This document shows, in pieces, positions 59,732 through 64,000 of a DNA stretch of 64,000 bases. A program made the translations under genes and the position numbers. Below the pieces are notes generated by a model. The model saw only the letters and a program-made list of their open reading frames with translations. It was not told where the DNA came from and made no database searches. The first letter of the stretch is position 1, and every line of letters begins with the position of its first letter. Where the stretch lies: NCBI RefSeq assembly GCF_002082565.1, contig NZ_CP020562.1, forward strand, positions 2,046,001-2,110,000, in the 5' to 3' direction. The stretch is from Halomonas sp. GT. Lineage in GTDB: Bacteria > Pseudomonadota > Gammaproteobacteria > Pseudomonadales > Halomonadaceae.

Positions 59732-60330
59732 TTTTTCGCGGCCTCACGGCTTAGCAGGTAGTCCATTTGCTGGCTAAATTGCCGGGGCAGGTCGTCTCTT
59801 ACCATGTCTTGTGCGGCATCCATAACACGTTGATTGCCGACCATTTCAGGGATTGACGGCCCAAACCGCATGAGCGGATCACTCTGGTTATCTGCCTTGT
59901 CTCGACGTCGCAGAATATGCCCTTTGGCGTGCCAGCCGCCTTGTACTAGCTGCCTGCCGTTATCCTTGCGGATACGCACCGTCACGCCACGACGGCGGGC
60001 AACCCGACCTTTGCGGGGGCCAGACTGCACCTTTCGGCCACTGCTCACCGGCACCCAACGCCCACGCGGTTTGAACTGCGCAAGTGGCAAACGGCGCCCA
60101 GTGTAGAGAATCGCCCGAGATGCATCTCGGTTAACGCGCTGTATCTGCATACGGCGACGAATGTCACCGGCGCTAATGTCGTAAATATCCCGCGTGTAGC
60201 GACTGATAAACGTGGCCGCTTTGCGTGTCGATCCGTTGACACTGCGGTCAAGTGCCTTATCGACAATTTTAGGGTCGTAGCGATTACGCAGCGCCTGCAG
60301 CTGGCGTATATCAAACTGTAGATTCGGCAT
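59728..60330 (-). CDS. Z: Minor tail protein Z-like
   Basis: This strongly basic 200-residue protein has the Z pattern: helical N-terminus, RKAATFISRYTRDIYDISAG, a basic RRGVTVRIRKD stretch, and a C-terminal RVMDAAQDMVRDDLPRQ. It is involved in joining tail to head and DNA positioning in lambda. Confidence 0.85.
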   Translation of the reverse strand: MPNLQFDIRQLQALRNRYDPKIVDKALDRSVNGSTRKAATFISRYTRDIYDISAGDIRRRMQIQRVNRDASRAILYTGRRLPLAQFKPRGRWVPVSSGRKVQSGPRKGRVARRRGVTVRIRKDNGRQLVQGGWHAKGHILRRRDKADNQSDPLMRFGPSIPEMVGNQRVMDAAQDMVRDDLPRQFSQQMDYLLSREAAKK

Positions 60331-60339
60331 AACCTCCTC

Positions 60340-60645
60340 CTACGTCACCCAAAGGCGACGTACATGGCCGTCATCCTCAAGCACTTCCTCCACAATCCAT
60401 GTTTTGCCGGGCGCTTGGATAGTGTCGCCTTGATTACTGGAAGGCACATCGGCAACCATTACGCTGATCGTGTTGATGCGCCCTGCTAGTTGCTGATCGG
60501 CGCTGTAGGGTTCCCAGTTACGATCCAGCACCACCAGCTTGCCTAAGAGCACCGCGCCACCCGTTATCTGATAGTCAGCAAGAAAACCAGCATCTTGAAA
60601 GATGCTGGTCATATCGCTGCGCACTTCATCATCAAAGGCGCTCAT
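60340..60645 (-). CDS. Head-tail joining protein FII-like
   Basis: This 101-residue protein starts MSAFDDEVRSDMTSIFQDAG and ends EVLEDDGHVRRLWVT, resembling the phage attachment/gpFII family. The ATG shares its G-A with the preceding stop (TGATG). It probably forms the head side of the connector. Confidence 0.75.
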   Translation of the reverse strand: MSAFDDEVRSDMTSIFQDAGFLADYQITGGAVLLGKLVVLDRNWEPYSADQQLAGRINTISVMVADVPSSNQGDTIQAPGKTWIVEEVLEDDGHVRRLWVT

Positions 60646-60938
60646 CAGGCGTCACCGGCACCACTGCCAGAACCTTCTCCAGTACCGGTGCCCTCGCCTT
60701 TGCTGTTTTCGTCATCACCGGTACCGCCTGCAGGATTTTCTGGCGGGGTAGATGAGCGCTTGGCTTTACTGGTGCCCTTGCCCTTGGCAGGGGCACCCAA
60801 TTCAGCGATCACGCCCGCATCCACCAGGCGTTTCTCTTCGGCGGCATCCTTGGGCTTATAGGGCTGACCAAGCTTAGCGAGAACTTCTTTACCCTTTTCG
60901 ATCTGCCCACGCGCTACCACATACTGTTTAGCTGCCAT
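60645..60938 (-). CDS. FI-like packaging/head protein with low-complexity tail
   Basis: This 97-residue protein has a conserved-looking start (KQYVVARGQIEKGKEVLAKLGQPY) and a Gly/Ser/Thr/Lys-rich acidic tail after residue 55. GGAGGTTGTC precedes the ATG. Its place between E and FII matches lambda FI. Tail composition suggests disorder. Confidence 0.65.
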   Translation of the reverse strand: MAAKQYVVARGQIEKGKEVLAKLGQPYKPKDAAEEKRLVDAGVIAELGAPAKGKGTSKAKRSSTPPENPAGGTGDDENSKGEGTGTGEGSGSGAGDA

Positions 60939-61005
60939 GACAACCTCCGCTGCTTATCTAGAATTGACTGTCCAGAAACAAATCACCCCGCACTTTGCGG
61001 GGTGG

Positions 61006-62046
61006 TTAGACGACTTTGGCGTAAACGAAAGCGTCAGGTTCGTGGAAGCCGGGGATGGGAGCGGACTGCATCATCAGCCAGCGAACACCGGGATCCTTTT
61101 CAGTCCAGCTTTTCGGGTAGCGATCGACATCGAACAGGCCGCCTTCAATTGCTTCCACATCTTCGATAGCTCCATACAGCATGGAGTTACGACTTGAAGT
61201 GGTACCCACGATCAAACCGCCGGCGGGAATCATTGGCTCATCTTCCAAACCACTGTCATCCTCTTCACCGTCCGGTGTGAACCATTCGTCATAGGAGTAC
61301 AGATCAAGGCCAGGGTCATTGATGTAGCCCAGGTAGGTCACGCCATCCGGTAGCTGTTCAGGCTTGATCATGCCCATATCAACGCGGCGGGTATTAAGCT
61401 TTTTCAATACCTCTTCGCTATCCAGAAAAGCATCCGCCGCTTCCGCGCTCATCACACAGGCATTGGCAGTACGGCCACTTTTCTTCGAGACGCGACGCTT
61501 GTACTTCCGCAAATCAGCAATCGGATCAGCACCGGCTGCTGTCCAAAGCGTGGCTTCGGTCACCAAGTTTTCGGCATCCATTTGATAGTCGATGATGTCA
61601 TTAACGCCATCACCGATGACATGCACCTGGCCAGTAGTAAGCGCCCGCGCAATCATCCACTCTTCGCGGCGACTGATACGATCATCCAGATCCTGCATAT
61701 CGCGGCCCAACTGGTCACCTGCACGCTCCAATGGCGTACGCGCCGAGTAGATATGTTCACCTGCTTGGCGGGTTAGCAGGTTTCCTGCACGCGTCGGCAT
61801 TTTCGGCTTAACGTAAGCAGGCTTGTAGCTACGCATTACCGAACCGGTACGGTCAACCACTGACCCCGGGCGATTGGGCCGGACAAAGGGGGCCATGCGG
61901 CGATTACCCTTAATGATGTCAATATCGATATGCTCAGTCGGTGCCACAATCGGCTCGGCACCAAAGAAGGTCGCCGTCAGGAAACGACGCGGGCGCGGCA
62001 TACGCTCCACCGCCGCCAGCATCGTGCGGAGTTCAAATAAGTCCAT
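61006..62046 (-). CDS. E: Major capsid protein E-like
   Basis: This 346-residue protein belongs to the lambda E family: ELRTMLAAVERMPRPRRFL, FVRPNRPGSVVDRTG, WMIARALTTGQV and the C-terminal WTEKDPGVRWLMMQSAPIP. It forms the HK97-fold capsid shell. GGGAGAACCCC precedes the ATG. Confidence 0.95.
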   Translation of the reverse strand: MDLFELRTMLAAVERMPRPRRFLTATFFGAEPIVAPTEHIDIDIIKGNRRMAPFVRPNRPGSVVDRTGSVMRSYKPAYVKPKMPTRAGNLLTRQAGEHIYSARTPLERAGDQLGRDMQDLDDRISRREEWMIARALTTGQVHVIGDGVNDIIDYQMDAENLVTEATLWTAAGADPIADLRKYKRRVSKKSGRTANACVMSAEAADAFLDSEEVLKKLNTRRVDMGMIKPEQLPDGVTYLGYINDPGLDLYSYDEWFTPDGEEDDSGLEDEPMIPAGGLIVGTTSSRNSMLYGAIEDVEAIEGGLFDVDRYPKSWTEKDPGVRWLMMQSAPIPGFHEPDAFVYAKVV

Positions 62047-62091
62047 GGGGTTCTCCCGGAGTAAATTAAGAGGGTTTCGCTAAGCGCTTGC

Positions 62092-62442
62092 TTAGTGAAC
62101 GAACAACGACCAGCGGCGCAGTGCTTTGCGCACCGACTCGATGGTGTGGCCCTCGCCAAGCGTTAGCGCCGCTGAGCGTAGGTCTCCGGTCAGCATTACT
62201 TCCGCAGGCACCGGGCCATCGGTTGCGTCTACGTCTTCCCAGAGGACTACGCTGGGCGCTTCACTGCCATCAGCGGCGGCGGACGCGCTCAGCTTGTACT
62301 CTTCGTCGGCAGTGACTTCACCAAGTACACTGCCCTGTTCTAGTACTTCACCCGCTGCAATCATCACTGTTGCGAATCGGATCGGGAATTCACCGCCAAC
62401 CAGCTGACGGTGCCGGTGGGCTGTTTGCGTCATGCCAGGCAT
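62092..62442 (-). CDS. D: Head decoration protein D-like
   Basis: This 116-residue protein has VMIAAGEVLEQGSVLGEVT, SAPSVVLW-like core and a helical ALTLGEGHTIESVRKALRR end, as in gpD. It stabilises the expanded capsid. It lies between protease C and E, as in lambda. Confidence 0.88.
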   Translation of the reverse strand: MPGMTQTAHRHRQLVGGEFPIRFATVMIAAGEVLEQGSVLGEVTADEEYKLSASAAADGSEAPSVVLWEDVDATDGPVPAEVMLTGDLRSAALTLGEGHTIESVRKALRRWSLFVH

Positions 62443-62481
62443 GGGCTTGCTCCTATCAGTAAAGGATATAGTGCTGGCTTA

Positions 62482-62874
62482 TTACTTAGCCCAGCGCTTG
62501 GAAATGGCGTCCACCGCCTGGGCACGCTCAGTTTCGGCGGCATCGCCATCCTTAGGCGGCGTGGTGGTACCGGCTTCAGTGCTGTCGGTTTTAATGCTTT
62601 GCAGGCTGATGCCGCGATCCGCAGCCGCTTTGAATAGCGCCAGGCCGGTGGCTTCTACGCTGTCGCCATTGGCCAGGGCCGCCGCGACTTCTTTTTCAAA
62701 GCCAGGCATTGCCAAGGCTTGAATGCCGATGCAGCGCTGGCGTTCAGCCTCAGCCGCTTCAGTACGCAGCTTGTCGGTATCGACGGTTTCAGCCGCGGCG
62801 ATTTGAATAGTTTTAGGGTCGGTACCGGCCTCGATCGCTGCCTGCAGCTCTGCCGTGGTTTTCACGGTGGTCAT
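62482..62874 (-). CDS. Nested in-frame scaffold protein (Nu3-like)
   Basis: An internal ATG at 62874 (residue 278 of C) is preceded by CCAGGAGCATCACT, a strong binding site, and begins MTTVKTTAELQAAIEAGTD. Translation from here gives a 130-residue charged helical protein equal to the C-terminal third of the protease, just as lambda Nu3 is nested in C. Confidence 0.75.
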   Translation of the reverse strand: MTTVKTTAELQAAIEAGTDPKTIQIAAAETVDTDKLRTEAAEAERQRCIGIQALAMPGFEKEVAAALANGDSVEATGLALFKAAADRGISLQSIKTDSTEAGTTTPPKDGDAAETERAQAVDAISKRWAK

Positions 62875-63705
62875 AGTGATGCTCCTGGGTTGGTTACTGG
62901 CAGAGGAACCGGCCAGTTCGGCAATAAGGGATTCAAGGGATCCAAGGCGGTCAGCCATACCCGCTTCGATGGCCAGCGCACCGGTAGCAATACCACCTTG
63001 GCGGAAACGGTCGTTGACCTCTTCGCGAGGGATGCCGCGGTTGCGGGCCACCTTGTCGAGAAACACGCTGGCCAGCTCATCAGTTCGCGCCTGCAGCTGC
63101 GCCATGCCCGCTTCAGTCTCTAGGTCAGGCCGCTTGTTGGGCGCGTTGCTGGATACGATTTCGTAGCTTTTCTCACCGGGGCGGTCTTCTCGTTTACGCA
63201 GGCTCAGTACTACGCCAACGCTGCCCAGCTGCGCGGTATCATCCACCACGACTTCATCGGCGGCGCTGGCTATCCAATACATGGCGCTTGACGCTTGCCC
63301 ACCGACATACGCTTTGATTGGCTTAGTGCCACGCGCCTGAAAAATCATTTCCGACAGCTCATTGATGCCAGTAGCTTCACCACCGGGGCTGTCAGCGTTA
63401 ATGACAATGGCGCGTATCTGTGGATCATCCAGTGCCGTTTGAATATCAGTCGCCAACACTTGGGTACTGGTGGCTCCGCTGACTTCAGTGAACAGGTTGG
63501 CGTAACGGAAGATCGGGCCGGTTACCGGGATCACCGCCACGCCATCGCGTACAGTGACGCTTCGGGTGTTATCCAGCGAGCGGCCTAAGCGCGTTTCTAG
63601 TGCTTCTACATCGCCCTGACGATCAGCCACCGCCATTACGGTATCGAGCGCTTCGCTGGTGATCAGCCACGGGCGACCCGCCGCTAGTTCCAATGCGGTT
63701 CTCAT
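62482..63705 (-). CDS. C: Head maturation protease C-like (peptidase S49)
   Basis: This 407-residue protein has an S49/SppA-type domain: GVAVIPVTGPIFRYAN, INADSPGGEATG, catalytic Ser near 140 in GGQASSAMYW, and AQLGSVGVVLS. The C-terminal third (from 278) is charged, helical and Ala-rich, the scaffold region. GGAG precedes the ATG. It cleaves scaffold and portal during capsid maturation. Confidence 0.93.
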   Translation of the reverse strand: MRTALELAAGRPWLITSEALDTVMAVADRQGDVEALETRLGRSLDNTRSVTVRDGVAVIPVTGPIFRYANLFTEVSGATSTQVLATDIQTALDDPQIRAIVINADSPGGEATGINELSEMIFQARGTKPIKAYVGGQASSAMYWIASAADEVVVDDTAQLGSVGVVLSLRKREDRPGEKSYEIVSSNAPNKRPDLETEAGMAQLQARTDELASVFLDKVARNRGIPREEVNDRFRQGGIATGALAIEAGMADRLGSLESLIAELAGSSASNQPRSITMTTVKTTAELQAAIEAGTDPKTIQIAAAETVDTDKLRTEAAEAERQRCIGIQALAMPGFEKEVAAALANGDSVEATGLALFKAAADRGISLQSIKTDSTEAGTTTPPKDGDAAETERAQAVDAISKRWAK

Positions 63706-63722
63706 TAATCATCTCCAAAGGA

Positions 63723-63746
63723 AAGCCCTGCTCAGTAGCAGGGCTT
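63723..63746. repeat. Hairpin between portal and protease genes
   Basis: AAGCCCTGCT (63723-63732) and AGCAGGGCTT (63737-63746) form a perfect 10-bp stem with a 4-base loop, overlapping the portal stop codon. No strong T run follows on the minus strand. Confidence 0.6.
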
Positions 63747-64000
63747 AGGCGGTGTGCTGTGGCTCAGGTTTATCATCGTCTTCATGAACTTTACCGCCGA
63801 TATAGAGCGGCACCCGATCTGCGTTTTTACGCTTGATCTCGCGGGCACGGTCTTTGTGAACGTCTTCCCAGTCCTCACCGTGCAGCGCCATCGTTTCCAG
63901 GTGTTCGTTACTGGTGCCGTTGGCGATGCGTTCCGTCGCGGCACGGGCGTCAATCAGTTCGTTGAGCGACCCTAACGGCTCACCAATCCAAAGCGAGCGA
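63745..64000 (-). CDS. B: Portal protein B-like, C-terminal part
   Basis: The frame is open to the window end and stops at 63745-63747. Visible are about 84 residues: WIGEPLGSLNELIDARAATE, then NGTSNEHLETMALHGEDWEDV, then a basic stretch and an acidic tail ending PEPQHTA. The GDWEDVxxxRARE pattern matches the C-terminal region of lambda-family portals. The position before protease C supports it. Confidence 0.75.
   Translation of the reverse strand, partial: RSLWIGEPLGSLNELIDARAATERIANGTSNEHLETMALHGEDWEDVHKDRAREIKRKNADRVPLYIGGKVHEDDDKPEPQHTA

Noticed and set aside
63754..63975. Plus-strand frame of 73 codons opposite the portal gene end
   Set aside because: It is antisense to the better-supported portal C-terminal frame and has no binding site or family pattern.
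42600..64000. Mu-like or P2-like prophage
   Set aside because: Gene order and protein patterns (C-nested scaffold, D, E, Z, U, V, G/GT, H, M, L, K, I, J) are those of lambda; no sheath or baseplate genes are present.
1..64000. CRISPR array or insertion sequence
   Set aside because: No regularly spaced repeats with unique spacers and no transposase gene were found; the only arrays are the 15-bp tandem repeat and the J repeats.

Overview
The window reads as a chromosomal segment of a halophilic gammaproteobacterium, most likely Halomonas or a close relative, ending in a lambda-like prophage. The host half carries a typical gammaproteobacterial core set (metG, rsxABCDGE, nth, argG, rnt, ppa, dsbD, accBC, prmA, dusB-fis, purH, gabD, folE, srkA, comF). 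It also has a pyrophosphate-type phosphofructokinase and the sodium/solute-symporter sensor kinase cluster that is frequent in marine gammaproteobacteria. The taxonomic call is an inference from gene content and protein style, not a database result.

Bases 1-39,600 (host). After the end of an acyltransferase gene come a codon-phased 15-bp tandem repeat, a small acidic protein, metG and a membrane diguanylate cyclase whose stop overlaps rsxA. The rsxABCDGE electron-transport operon runs on into nth and a stand-alone CsoSCA-like carbonic anhydrase. A tRNA-queuosine glycosyltransferase diverges from a signalling cluster: receiver protein, membrane/PAS module fused to a DEDDh exonuclease, small membrane protein, symporter-histidine kinase, and convergent DUF294 nucleotidyltransferase. 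Then follow hlyU-like, argG, rnt, PPi-PFK, a PP2C/Ser-Thr kinase fusion with both active sites damaged, ppa, dsbD, accBC, prmA, dusB-fis, purH, gabD, folE, an exported unknown protein, srkA, comF and tRNA-Leu(UAG) with a near-consensus promoter.

Bases 39,600-42,600 (junction). A gene of unknown function is followed by an AT-rich pair of SGNH/GSCFA-type hydrolase genes on the minus strand. No integrase, lysis or repressor gene is visible, so the exact prophage edge is not defined here.

Bases 42,600-64,000 (prophage late operon, minus strand, read from right to left). The order is that of phage lambda: portal (cut by the window end), protease C with a nested scaffold start, D, E, FI-like, FII, Z, U, a small protein, V, G with a -1 frameshift extension GT, H, M, L, K, I, J, tail fibre and small ORFs. 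J is twice the usual length and contains a recent 480/288-bp repeat array. Two cassettes on the opposite strand break the operon: an AT-rich lipoprotein gene between G/GT and H, and a small gene between L and K that overlaps a convergent small ORF.

The clearest new observations are the complete programmed frameshift element in G/GT (A AAA AAC, 6-nt spacer including the stop codon, perfect 12-bp hairpin), the lipoprotein moron, the J repeat array, the doubly degenerate kinase/phosphatase fusion, and the sensor-exonuclease protein in the symporter-kinase cluster.
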